From G963674505 sp964575975 (lineage in GTDB: Bacteria; Desulfobacterota; Desulfobacteria; Desulfobacterales; SKZT01), in the NCBI GenBank assembly GCA_964575975.1, contig CAZNTU010000184.1:1-11221 (forward strand): a stretch of DNA of 11,221 nt, read 5' to 3'. Within the stretch, counting starts at the first letter, position 1. Each line of letters opens with the position of its first letter. Below, piece by piece: positions 1-7,369 of this stretch. The position numbers and the translations under genes are program-made. The notes beneath the pieces were generated by a model that had not been told where the DNA came from, did no database searches, and was given only the letters and a program-made list of their open reading frames with translations.

Positions 1-66
1 CGAGTTCGGAAACAGATCGCCTTGCCGATTATTGCTCGAGTACAGTCGTTTCAAATCATATCGATT

Positions 67-219
67 TCATTTTGTCAACAGTTTTTTTCCTTGTCGCATC
101 AATTTTTCGATGGAAGAAATTGTCTCGGGATCAGGCATCGCTCTTCCGGTGTCGGGAGTAACGATCGTATTCGAACTCGTTCGCTGCTCTGCACCGCCGA
201 CGACATCGACTGCATCCAA
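67..219 (-). CDS. Possible small ORF, 50 residues, unknown
   Basis: On the minus strand a TTG at 219-217 opens a 50-codon frame ending in TGA at 69-67; a TAG stands at 234-232 just upstream. The C-terminal half looks protein-like (PDPETISSIEKL, then a basic end QGKKLLTK), with an amphipathic helix flavour and sensible residue choice. Against it: the start is TTG with only a weak GAG-type Shine-Dalgarno, and another minus-strand frame (99-245) overlaps it. It could be a genuine small gene, the 3' end of a gene broken by a frameshift, or chance. No family is recognised. Confidence 0.25.
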   Translation of the reverse strand: MDAVDVVGGAEQRTSSNTIVTPDTGRAMPDPETISSIEKLMRQGKKLLTK

Positions 220-299
220 TCTGAAAGCTCGCTAAGCCTGTCCATGATCGATGCAGGGCTGAAGTTCGACTACGATACCGTCAAGGCGCTTTCCGATTA

Positions 300-328
300 G
301 TTAATGCCATGGCATCGTGCCATGTAAC
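300..328. repeat. Compact inverted repeat (hairpin)
   Basis: CATGGCA at 308-314 and TGCCATG at 318-324 form a perfect 7 bp stem with a TCG loop. GTTA at 300-303 and TAAC at 325-328 are also complementary, so the stem may extend beyond a 4-nt bulge. No T-tract follows on either strand, so it is not a standard intrinsic terminator. It may be an operator-like dyad or part of an RNA structure. The function is unknown. Confidence 0.45.
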
Positions 329-441
329 GGCCGCAACCGGATGGTTGGGAAGATCGAAGGAGGATACTGCGGCAGATGGCGCTTTTCTTGAAGATATAAA
401 TTTTTTCCCTTTTCCGCCATGATGGTTTCCGGGGATCTTTT

Positions 442-1503
442 TTAGGAATAAATCAAGTTGACCGGCAACGGCGGATATTTCCACACCCCCGGCTTTGGCA
501 CGAGCAGTTGGGAATCCACGCGGAGCCACGACAGGTCTGGCTTCAGCTCCCTAAGTTTTCCGTCCTCGGGGGGCTTGGCCGGGGAGGTGTTGGCGTACTT
601 CACATGGAACAGGCAGACGCCTTCGTTCTTTGTTCTGGCGACCACGTAATTCTTTTTGAAGGTGTTTACCGCCATGTCGTTGCTGGCCGCGATCTGGTTG
701 AGTTCGTCGGTTTGGATTTGCACGAGCGTGTATTTCGAGACGCCTTCCTCGGAAATTCTAAGGAGAGCCCGGGACTCGCTGCTCCCGGCGTATACCGTGG
801 CGATGCAGTCGAGCTTTCTCATGTACTGGGCGGCCACGATCGCGGCGGTCCTTCTTCCACCGGCCATGGTCGGAAGCCCGAAGTATTCGAAGAATTTTTT
901 CTGGATGTCCTCCGCGTACTTGTCCCCTTTTTCGTAGAGGTCCTTGGATATGTAGCGGAGGCTGCGGGCGAGGCTTTCGGCGGCGTCGGCGACCGGCCAG
1001 TCGATTCGCACGTGGAAATGGGAGAGGGCGTACCTGTCCCTGGTCTTGGATCGAGGGTCCCTCTGGATCAGGAGAGCGTAGTCGATGGGCAAGAGCGCCT
1101 CCAGGAAATTTTCGAACCTGGCGGCGTCGAGATATTTCTGGGTGCGGTCGAACTTGCCGTTCATGGGAAGGCTTTCGCTCTTGAGCAAGTTCGATTTCGT
1201 GGTCCGGTTGACGTCGAAGAAGCGGATGTACTTTTTGTGGGCGGGCGGTATCGAATCCTCGACGAATATGACGAGAAACGCGTTCTGCGATTCGTATTCC
1301 CTGTCGGGAATGCGGGCGCGGGGCTTCAACTCGCGCTTTTCCACGAACGGGTACTTTTGTTTTTTGCTTATGAAATTCTTATAGGATTCGAACAAGGAAT
1401 AATCGATCAAGGTCCGGTCCAAATCGTCCCTCAGCAATTCGTAATAGGACCGCCTCAATCGATTTTGATAGCTGAGTTCTTCCCTGGAACTCCAATATTC
1501 CAA
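442..1503 (-). CDS. Unrecognised 353-residue soluble protein
   Basis: I do not recognise the family. The product is charged, with no signal peptide and no membrane segment, so it is probably cytoplasmic. The N-terminal ~60 residues are rich in Arg, Glu, Tyr and Lys and predicted helical. A segment around 74-84 (NAFLVIFVEDS) is strand-like. A striking aromatic/His motif, HFHVRIDW, lies at about 162-169, followed by a helical Lys/Glu-rich stretch and a GLPTMAGGRRTAA turn near 209-221. The C-terminus is proline-rich. I chose a TTG start at 1503 because AGAGGTGAT at 1516-1508 is a near-perfect Shine-Dalgarno placed 8 nt (from GAGG) before it; the GTG at 1512 lies inside that site. It follows pgk after a 55-nt gap with no obvious terminator, so it is probably the last gene of the cluster. 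The gene is real on length and signal; its role is unknown. Confidence 0.8.
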   Translation of the reverse strand: MEYWSSREELSYQNRLRRSYYELLRDDLDRTLIDYSLFESYKNFISKKQKYPFVEKRELKPRARIPDREYESQNAFLVIFVEDSIPPAHKKYIRFFDVNRTTKSNLLKSESLPMNGKFDRTQKYLDAARFENFLEALLPIDYALLIQRDPRSKTRDRYALSHFHVRIDWPVADAAESLARSLRYISKDLYEKGDKYAEDIQKKFFEYFGLPTMAGGRRTAAIVAAQYMRKLDCIATVYAGSSESRALLRISEEGVSKYTLVQIQTDELNQIAASNDMAVNTFKKNYVVARTKNEGVCLFHVKYANTSPAKPPEDGKLRELKPDLSWLRVDSQLLVPKPGVWKYPPLPVNLIYS

Positions 1504-1507
1504 TATT

Positions 1508-1516
1508 ATCACCTCT
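1508..1516 (-). promoter_or_regulatory. Strong Shine-Dalgarno that decides a TTG start
   Basis: On the minus strand the site reads AGAGGTGAT, one base different from the ideal GGAGGTGAT complement of the 16S tail. It overlaps a possible GTG start at 1512-1510, which could not use it. It is well spaced for the TTG at 1503-1501. Confidence 0.7.
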
Positions 1517-1558
1517 TGGCATTGTCGAGACCGGATGGCCTCGCCGTTTCACCGCCTT

Positions 1559-2743
1559 TTAATCGACGTCGTTCAGAGCCGCCACCGCAGGAAGCGTTTC
1601 GCCTTCCAACAAGGCCAGGAAGGCGCCGCCGCCCGTGGAAATGTACGTAATCCGTTCGCTTTCTCCGGCCTTGTGGATGGCCACGTCCGTGTCCCCTCCC
1701 CCCACTATGGAAAGGGCGTAGGAACTGCCGACGGCGTGCGCCATGGAAATGGTTCCTTTGCTGAAAGCGTCCTCCTCGAAAACCCCCATGGGCCCGTTCC
1801 ACACGATGGTCTTGGCGTCGTCGAGCACCTCGGAATACAAGAGGGACGTCGCCGGGCCGATGTCCTTGATCATCCATCCGGCCGGGACCTCCCGGACCGG
1901 AGCGACTTTGACTTTCGCGTCCGGTTCGTTGCCCGATGCGACGACCGCGTCAACCGGGACATAGAACTTGATTCCCTTTTCCGCTGCCGTTTTCAGCAGT
2001 TCGGCAGCCGTCGGGACCAAGGAATCCTCGCAAAGGGAATTTCCCACGTCGATTCCCATGCTTTTTAAAAAGGTGTTGGCCATCGCTCCGCCGATGATGA
2101 ACTTGTCCACTCGTCGAAGCATATTTTCCAGAGCCGCAAGTTTGCTTGAAATCTTGGCCCCTCCCACGATCGCGACAAGCGGCCTTGCCGGAGACTCCAT
2201 CGCCTTCCGGAAATAATCCAGTTCGTTTTGAAGAAGGAAACCCGCTCCCTTTTCGGGAACGAATTTGGCGACCGCGTGGACCGATGCGTTTACCCTGTGG
2301 CACACTGCGAAGGCGTCGTTTATGTAGACGTCGCACAATTCGGCCAAGGCCTTGGCGAAATCGGCGTCGTTTTTCTGCTCCTCGGGGTGGAACCGCAAAT
2401 TTTCGAGCAAAACCACCTCCCCGGGCGCCATTTCCGATATCAGGGATTCCACTTCCGTTCCGACGCAGTCCGGGGCGATTTTTACGGATTTGTTCAACAA
2501 TCTTCCCAATCGCTTCGCCACCGGAGCGAGGCTCATTTCGGGAACGACCTTTCCCTTGGGCCGCCCCAGGTGGGAGGCCAATATCACTTTGGCCTTGTGG
2601 TCAAGAGCGTATTGCACCGTAGGCATGATCGCCCTTATCCTGGTGTCGTCCGCGATATTCTGAAACTTGTCCAATGGAACATTGACATCAACCCTGATCA
2701 ACACTCTCTTGCCGGAAATATCTATCTGCTTGATCGTTTTCAT
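1559..2743 (-). CDS. pgk: Phosphoglycerate kinase
   Basis: Interconverts 1,3-bisphosphoglycerate + ADP and 3-phosphoglycerate + ATP in glycolysis/gluconeogenesis, in the cytoplasm. The 394-residue length is normal. Visible family motifs: N-terminal RVLIRVDVNVPLD (about 13-25), SHLGRPKG (57-64), LLENLRFHPEE (112-122), IVGGAKISSKL (192-202), WNGPMGVFE (315-323), and the nucleotide-loop GGGDTDVAIHKAG (348-360) with STGGGA (369-374). The segment usually written NDAFGTAHRAHAS is NDAFAVCHRVNAS here (142-154), and the usual GGAKVSDK is GGAKISSK, so this is a divergent bacterial subfamily, not an inactive copy. Start: ATG at 2743 with GGAG at 2753-2750, 6 nt upstream; an in-frame TTG four codons earlier would bury that site. 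It lies downstream of the four-cysteine protein gene and upstream of the unrecognised gene in the leftward cluster. Confidence 0.97.
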   Translation of the reverse strand: MKTIKQIDISGKRVLIRVDVNVPLDKFQNIADDTRIRAIMPTVQYALDHKAKVILASHLGRPKGKVVPEMSLAPVAKRLGRLLNKSVKIAPDCVGTEVESLISEMAPGEVVLLENLRFHPEEQKNDADFAKALAELCDVYINDAFAVCHRVNASVHAVAKFVPEKGAGFLLQNELDYFRKAMESPARPLVAIVGGAKISSKLAALENMLRRVDKFIIGGAMANTFLKSMGIDVGNSLCEDSLVPTAAELLKTAAEKGIKFYVPVDAVVASGNEPDAKVKVAPVREVPAGWMIKDIGPATSLLYSEVLDDAKTIVWNGPMGVFEEDAFSKGTISMAHAVGSSYALSIVGGGDTDVAIHKAGESERITYISTGGGAFLALLEGETLPAVAALNDVD

Positions 2744-2821
2744 AGAAAGCTCCAACTCCGTTCGATTCGTTCATTCCGAAGTTCTTCGTTCTCTTCGAAT
2801 TCCCGTCTCTCCATCCCCGCG

Positions 2822-3091
2822 TCACCCCTTTCCTCTCCGCCGATGGATGTCCTTCTTTTTGGACCATCTTTCAAGGAAACCCATGACACCGGAGGAATAC
2901 GCCCTGTCCACGACTTCTTCCTTAACATTCAGGCCGTCGGGTTTCTCCATGGCCGTGCGAAGGCATTCGATTTTGTAGACGCACACCATGCATCTTTCGG
3001 AGACGTGACGGAGACCGTCCTTTTCCATGGGGAAAACCTCTTCCAACAACGCATAGCAACGCGGATATTGTTTGTTTTTCTCGTTTTCCAT
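2822..3091 (-). CDS. Small four-cysteine protein, WhiB-like spacing
   Basis: An 89-residue protein with exactly four cysteines: C12, C34, C37 and C43 (C-x21-C-x2-C-x5-C). The core reads RCMVCVYKIECLRTAMEK, and GVMG follows at 68-71, then ERWSKKK and a strongly basic tail ending RRRGKG. Four such cysteines suggest an Fe-S cluster or zinc site. The C-x2-C-x5-C spacing, the CL..A continuation, the GV-x-G turn and the basic tail are all reminiscent of actinobacterial WhiB regulators, though the overall similarity is too slight to assign that family. It starts 3 nt after the radC stop (TAA AAA ATG) without a clear Shine-Dalgarno, suggesting translation coupled to radC. There is no signal peptide or membrane segment. 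The role is unknown; a small metal-binding, possibly nucleic-acid-binding protein is inference. Confidence 0.8.
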   Translation of the reverse strand: MENEKNKQYPRCYALLEEVFPMEKDGLRHVSERCMVCVYKIECLRTAMEKPDGLNVKEEVVDRAYSSGVMGFLERWSKKKDIHRRRGKG

Positions 3092-3094
3092 TTT

Positions 3095-3850
3095 TTAAAT
3101 GTCCAAGCCGCCGTGTTCCTTGAGGTTTCTTTTCTGCGTGTCGTACTCGCGATTCATCCGAGCGATGTACCCCCTGTCGGCAAAGCTGAAGTAGCGGTTG
3201 TCGCCGATCACAAGGTGTTCGTGGACCGTGATGCCCATGACTTTGCACGCGAAAAGCAACTCCCGGGTGACCGCTATGTCCTCTGCGGACGGCGTCGGGT
3301 CTCCAGAAGGGTGGTTATGGGCGAATATGAGAGCGGCGGCCCGGTTTTGCAAGGCGAAGGAAACGACTTCGCGGGGGTAGACGGAGCTTGCCGTGAGAGT
3401 ACCGCTGAAAAGGATTTCGGTTTTGAGTATCCGGTTCTTGGCGTCCAGGTAGATTACCTGGAAATGTTCGCGGCTCTGGGCGCCGATCTTGTGGAACAGG
3501 TAGTCGTACAATTCCTTGGAGTTGCGGACCGGGTCCTTTTGGATCACTTTCTTTTCCAGGTATCGGTCGGCTGCGGCCTTGATCAGCTTCAGACCGAACA
3601 GGTTGGTCGGGCCGATCCCCTTGATATCGCAAAGCTCGGCCGGACTGGCCTCCAGAACTCCCTGGAACGTGCCGAACCGTTTCAGAGCCTCTTTGGCGGC
3701 ATCCTTGCAATCCCTTCTAGGGGTGGCCAAAGTCAGGAGGAGTTCGATGACCTCGTAGTCCTGGAAACCCGCCATTCCGGATTCGAGGAAGCGTTCCCGG
3801 AGCCTTTTGCGGTGTCCCTCCCCTTTGTGTTTTTTTCCGTCCTCGCCCAT
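3095..3850 (-). CDS. radC: RadC family JAB/MPN domain protein
   Basis: A 251-residue RadC (YicR/DUF2466) family protein, about the usual length. The N-terminal region carries the UPF0758 GHRKRLRERFLESG motif (11-25), and a helix-hairpin-helix-like IKGIGPTNLFGLKLI (76-90) suggests DNA contact. The C-terminal JAMM metalloprotease-like domain has REHF (127-130, conserved Glu) and HNHPSGDPTPSAED (178-191), giving two His and one Asp zinc ligands, and VHEHLVIGDNRYFSFADRG near 209-227. All metal ligands are present. The historical link to DNA repair in E. coli was revised, and the biochemical role of the family remains uncertain. Start: ATG at 3850, matching the usual family N-terminus; longer in-frame starts would run into gpsA. 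It lies 17 nt after the gpsA stop and 3 nt before the four-cysteine gene. Confidence 0.95.
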   Translation of the reverse strand: MGEDGKKHKGEGHRKRLRERFLESGMAGFQDYEVIELLLTLATPRRDCKDAAKEALKRFGTFQGVLEASPAELCDIKGIGPTNLFGLKLIKAAADRYLEKKVIQKDPVRNSKELYDYLFHKIGAQSREHFQVIYLDAKNRILKTEILFSGTLTASSVYPREVVSFALQNRAAALIFAHNHPSGDPTPSAEDIAVTRELLFACKVMGITVHEHLVIGDNRYFSFADRGYIARMNREYDTQKRNLKEHGGLDI

Positions 3851-3867
3851 CTTTTCGACATCTTTCG

Positions 3868-4899
3868 TCAATCGTCCAGTTCGTCCTTGAGATTGCGGGT
3901 CATCAGGCGCCGCACAGCGGCCAACGGAGAGTCGTCGTCGTAGAGGATATGGTACATCTCGTGGCAAATGGGCATTTCGACGTCCAGTTTCCGGGACAGG
4001 TTGTAAACGGACTTGGCCGTCTTGACACCCTCGGCCACCATCCGCATTTCGGAGAGAATCTCCTTGAGTTTCATGCCCTCTCCGATTTTCTTCCCGACGG
4101 TATAATTTCGGCTCAACGAGCCTGTGCAGGTAAGAAGAAGGTCTCCGATGCCCGCCAGTCCGGCGAAGGTATCGGGGCGCGCGCCCATTCGGGTGCCCAA
4201 CCTTCTGAGTTCGGTAAGCCCCCTGGTGATCAGGGCCGCTCGCGTGTTCAACCCCAGCTTTAGACCGTCGATTACCCCGGAGGCGATGGCGATCACGTTC
4301 TTGACCGCGCCGCCCAGTTCCACGCCGATCATGTCGTTGTTCGTGTAGACCCGGAAATAGTTGGTCGCGAACACTCTCTGGACGAAGTGGGCCGTTTCGT
4401 TGTCGCCGGAGGCGACCGAAACCAGGGTCGGCACTTTGTAGGCCACTTCCTTGGCGAAACTGGGACCGGAAAGGACCGCGAACCGGTTTTCGGGCACGCG
4501 GGGAAGCGTTTCCCTCAGGACCCCGGACATGGTGAGATGGGTCGCGTTCTCTATGCCCTTCGAGGCCGACACGACAAAGGTGTCCGAGGACACGAACGGG
4601 GAAAAGGTTGTCGAAGTTTCTCGCAACACGTGCGAGGGCGTGACTACCAGCAACAGATCCTTTCCCGAAGCCACCTCGGCAATATCGTTCGAGGGAACAA
4701 GCCGGTCGGAGAGCTTGGCGTCGGGAAGAAACACCTTGTTCTCCCGCTCCGTCTCGATCTGTTCCTTCACTTCCTTTTCAAACGCCCAAAGGTGTACGAC
4801 GTATCCCTTGTCGGCTAGGAGATTCGCCAGTGCCGTGCCCCAACTGCCCGCGCCGATCACGCCGATTTTCAAGTCGAATTCCCGGTACGTTTCCATCAT
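3868..4899 (-). CDS. gpsA: NAD(P)-dependent glycerol-3-phosphate dehydrogenase
   Basis: Reduces dihydroxyacetone phosphate to sn-glycerol 3-phosphate, the backbone precursor for phospholipid synthesis; cytoplasmic. The 343-residue length is typical. The N-terminal Rossmann fold shows VIGAGSWGTALA (14-25). Further motifs are SASKGIE (111-117), LSGPSFAKEV (143-152), the catalytic Lys region GGAVKNVIAIASG (196-208, K200), NTRAALITRGLTE (218-230), TFAGLAGIGDLLLTCTG (244-260) and SRNYTVGKKIGEG (263-275). The start overlaps the gyrA stop as ATGA (ATG at 4899-4897, gyrA TGA at 4898-4896); a second ATG at 4896 is the alternative start. The overlap indicates translational coupling with gyrA. All catalytic and binding motifs are intact. 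Confidence 0.97.
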   Translation of the reverse strand: MMETYREFDLKIGVIGAGSWGTALANLLADKGYVVHLWAFEKEVKEQIETERENKVFLPDAKLSDRLVPSNDIAEVASGKDLLLVVTPSHVLRETSTTFSPFVSSDTFVVSASKGIENATHLTMSGVLRETLPRVPENRFAVLSGPSFAKEVAYKVPTLVSVASGDNETAHFVQRVFATNYFRVYTNNDMIGVELGGAVKNVIAIASGVIDGLKLGLNTRAALITRGLTELRRLGTRMGARPDTFAGLAGIGDLLLTCTGSLSRNYTVGKKIGEGMKLKEILSEMRMVAEGVKTAKSVYNLSRKLDVEMPICHEMYHILYDDDSPLAAVRRLMTRNLKDELDD

Positions 4900-7355
4900 A
4901 CTTTTTCGTCTTCCTCTTCGCTTCCCTCTTCCTCTTTTTCCGCGAGCCTGGCGACGGCCACCACCTTTTCCGAAGCCTCCAAAGAGATCAGCTTGACCCC
5001 TTGCGTGTTGCGGCTGATAATCGAGATGTCCTTCACGGGGGTCCTGATGATCTTGCCCGTGTTGGTGATCAGCATGACGTCGTCCTCGTCGTCCACAAGA
5101 AGAATATTGACCACGCTGCCGTTTCGCTCGCTCGTCTTGATGGTGATCACGCCTTTTCCGCCGCGCTTTTGCACCGGGTACTCGTCGATGGACGTCCTTT
5201 TTCCGTAGCCGTTTTCCGTGACGCTCAAAAGCGTCTGGCCATAGCTGAGCACTTCCAGCCCGACTATGCGGTCCTCGTCTTCCAGGCGCATGCCGAGCAC
5301 GCCCTGTGCGGTCCGTCCGGTGGCGCGGACTTCCGACTCGTGGAACCGAATCGATTTGCCGTTCGCCGTCCCCATGAAACAGTTGAGCGTGCCGTCCGTG
5401 ATGCGCGCGGCGATCAGTTCGTCGCCCTCCACGATGTTGATGGCGATGATGCCGCCCGTTCTGGGCCTCGAGAAGGACATGAGGTCGGTCTTTTTGACAA
5501 GCCCGTTTTTGGTACACATCAGCACGTGGTATCCCGGCTCGAAATCCGGCACGGCCAAGACGGTCGCGAGCTGTTCGTTTTCCTGGAAATCCAGGAAATT
5601 GACGATGGCCTTGCCTCGGCTTTGTCTTCCGGCCTGCGGAATATCGTAGACCTTCGCCCAGTAGACCCTTCCCTGGTTGGTGAAGAACATGAAGGTATGG
5701 TGGGTCGACGCGACGAACAGGAGGGAAACGAAATCCTCCTCCTTGGTACCCATCCCGGTCTTGCCTCTTCCGCCGCGCTTTTGCGCCTGGTAGAGCGTGA
5801 TGGGGTTTCTCTTGATGTAGCCGTCGTTGGAGATGGTCACCACCATGTCTTCCTCGGCGATGAGGTCCTCCAGGGTAATTTCCTTGGGGTCAAGCTCGAT
5901 CCGGGTGCGTCGGGCGTCTCCGTAAATCTCCTGTATCTGCGTCAGCTCGTCCTTTATAATATCCAGTACAATGCGTTCCTCCGCGAGTATCTGTTTGTAC
6001 CACGCGATGTCTTTCAAGATCTGCTCGTATTCCTCCAGGATCTTTTCCCGCTCGAGACCGGTGAGCCGTTGCAAACGCATGTCCAAAATAGCCTGTGCTT
6101 GAATCTGGGAAAGGCCGAATTTTTCCATCAGGCCTTCGCGGGCTTCGGGGGGCGTTTTTGACGCGCGGATCAGGCCGACTACATCGTCGAGGTTTTCCAG
6201 AGCTATTTTGAGGCCTTCCAATATGTGCGCTCTTTCCTCGGCTTTCCTCAAGTCGAAAATGGTGCGCCGGATTACGATCTCTTTTCTGTGAAGTACGAAG
6301 TGCTCCAGGATTTCCTTGAAGTTCAGAATCAAGGGCCGCCCCTCGACCACCGCCAGAAAGATGATTCCGAAGCTGGTTTCCATCTGCGTCTGCTTGAACA
6401 GTTGGTTGATCACCACTTCGGCCACCTGGTCCTTTTTGAGACCGACCGCTATCCTCATTCCTTCGCGGTCGGATTCGTCCCGCACGTAGCGGATGCCCTC
6501 TATCTGCTTGTTTTTCACCAAATTGGCGATCTTCTCGATCAACTTGGCCTTGTTGACCTGATATGGAAGCTCCGTAACTACGATGGTCTCCTGGCCCGTG
6601 CGCTTGTCCTTTTCCAGCTTCGTCTCGGCCCTGATCCGAAAGATCCCGCGTCCGGTCCGGTAGGCCTCGTTGATTCCTTCGATGCCGTAGATTACCCCAT
6701 GGGTAGGAAAGTCAGGTCCGGGCACATGCTCCATGAGTTGCCCGATGGAAATTTCCGGATCGTCGATGAGAGCCTTCAAGGCGTTGACGATCTCGGAGAG
6801 GTTGTGGGGAGGTATATTGGTGGCCATGCCCACGGCGATACCGGAAGAACCGTTCACAAGGAGGTCTGGGACCTTTGTGGGGAGCACCAGCGGTTCCATC
6901 AGGGATTCGTCGTAGTTGGGGCCCCAATCGACTGTTTCCTTGTCCAAGTCCTCCAGCATCTCGTGAGCCAGGCGAGTCATCCTGATTTCGGTGTAACGCA
7001 TGGCGGCCGGGGGATCTCCATCGACGGACCCGAAGTTGCCCTGCCCGTCGACGAGGGGATAGCGCATGGAGAAATCCTGGGCCATTCTTACGATCGTATC
7101 GTAGACGGCGCTGTCTCCATGGGGGTGGTACTTGCCGATGACATCTCCCACAATGCGCGCGGATTTCTTGTAAGGCTTGTTGTAATCGTTCTTCAACTCG
7201 CGCATGGCGTAGAGCACGCGCCGGTGAACAGGTTTGAGCCCGTCCCTGACGTCGGGAAGAGCACGTCCGATAATGACGCTCATCGCATAATCGAGATACG
7301 ACTGCTTCATTTCGGTTTCGATGCTTATTTCGTCGGGCTTGTTCAGTTCTATCAT
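4896..7355 (-). CDS. gyrA: DNA gyrase subunit A
   Basis: The breakage-reunion subunit of the type IIA topoisomerase that negatively supercoils DNA as GyrA2GyrB2. Its 819 residues run to full length, with a shorter C-terminal tail than E. coli. The quinolone-resistance region HPHGDSAVYDTIVRMAQ (77-93) keeps Ser82 and Asp86 (E. coli Ser83/Asp87), the susceptible-type residues. The catalytic Tyr is in AAMRYTEIRM (Y121). A GyrA box, QKRGGRG (525-531), opens the beta-pinwheel domain and marks this as GyrA, not ParC; a second box-like QKRGGKG is at 729-735 in the last blade. The protein ends in an acidic tail (about 806-819, EKEEEGSEEEDE). Start: ATG at 7355 with modest GGAA-type sites just upstream. 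The gene opens the leftward cluster gyrA-gpsA-radC and lies directly behind a terminator-like hairpin at 7370-7419. gyrB is not in the window. Confidence 0.98.
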   Translation of the reverse strand: MIELNKPDEISIETEMKQSYLDYAMSVIIGRALPDVRDGLKPVHRRVLYAMRELKNDYNKPYKKSARIVGDVIGKYHPHGDSAVYDTIVRMAQDFSMRYPLVDGQGNFGSVDGDPPAAMRYTEIRMTRLAHEMLEDLDKETVDWGPNYDESLMEPLVLPTKVPDLLVNGSSGIAVGMATNIPPHNLSEIVNALKALIDDPEISIGQLMEHVPGPDFPTHGVIYGIEGINEAYRTGRGIFRIRAETKLEKDKRTGQETIVVTELPYQVNKAKLIEKIANLVKNKQIEGIRYVRDESDREGMRIAVGLKKDQVAEVVINQLFKQTQMETSFGIIFLAVVEGRPLILNFKEILEHFVLHRKEIVIRRTIFDLRKAEERAHILEGLKIALENLDDVVGLIRASKTPPEAREGLMEKFGLSQIQAQAILDMRLQRLTGLEREKILEEYEQILKDIAWYKQILAEERIVLDIIKDELTQIQEIYGDARRTRIELDPKEITLEDLIAEEDMVVTISNDGYIKRNPITLYQAQKRGGRGKTGMGTKEEDFVSLLFVASTHHTFMFFTNQGRVYWAKVYDIPQAGRQSRGKAIVNFLDFQENEQLATVLAVPDFEPGYHVLMCTKNGLVKKTDLMSFSRPRTGGIIAINIVEGDELIAARITDGTLNCFMGTANGKSIRFHESEVRATGRTAQGVLGMRLEDEDRIVGLEVLSYGQTLLSVTENGYGKRTSIDEYPVQKRGGKGVITIKTSERNGSVVNILLVDDEDDVMLITNTGKIIRTPVKDISIISRNTQGVKLISLEASEKVVAVARLAEKEEEGSEEEDEKV

Positions 7356-7369
7356 TTCCGTTTCCGGTT

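Larger units (their letters stand above)
1..441. other. Unassigned region left of the gyrA-pgk cluster
   Basis: No recognisable gene lies here. Several short open frames compete on both strands. On the plus strand an open frame reaches a stop at 298-300 but has no family signature. On the minus strand there are open frames at 67-219 and 99-245. Positions 60-125 are AT-rich compared with the surroundings, as expected for a promoter or gene boundary. A compact inverted repeat lies at 300-328. Positions 330-441 contain only short weak palindromes and no clear intrinsic terminator for the gene ending at 442. Confidence 0.6.

Noticed and set aside
55..78. Leftward promoter TTGACA (78-73) with TATGAT (60-55)
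   Set aside because: Both hexamers are good but the spacer is only 12 nt, too short for sigma-70.
508..1650. Plus-strand open frame of 380 codons
   Set aside because: Antisense to the unrecognised protein and the end of pgk. The minus-strand frame has a strong Shine-Dalgarno and better composition.
2228..3943. Plus-strand open frame of 571 codons
   Set aside because: It crosses antisense to pgk, the four-cysteine gene and radC, spanning several real genes and gaps; no motif and no start signal.
4830..6161. Long plus-strand open frame (443 codons)
   Set aside because: It runs antisense to gyrA, whose motifs are unmistakable; the antisense product is rich in His/Asp/Arg and has no family signature. 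It is a by-product of GC-rich codon use.
4896..7355. ParC (topoisomerase IV) instead of GyrA
   Set aside because: A GyrA box at 525-531 and a full beta-pinwheel domain with an acidic tail point to GyrA.
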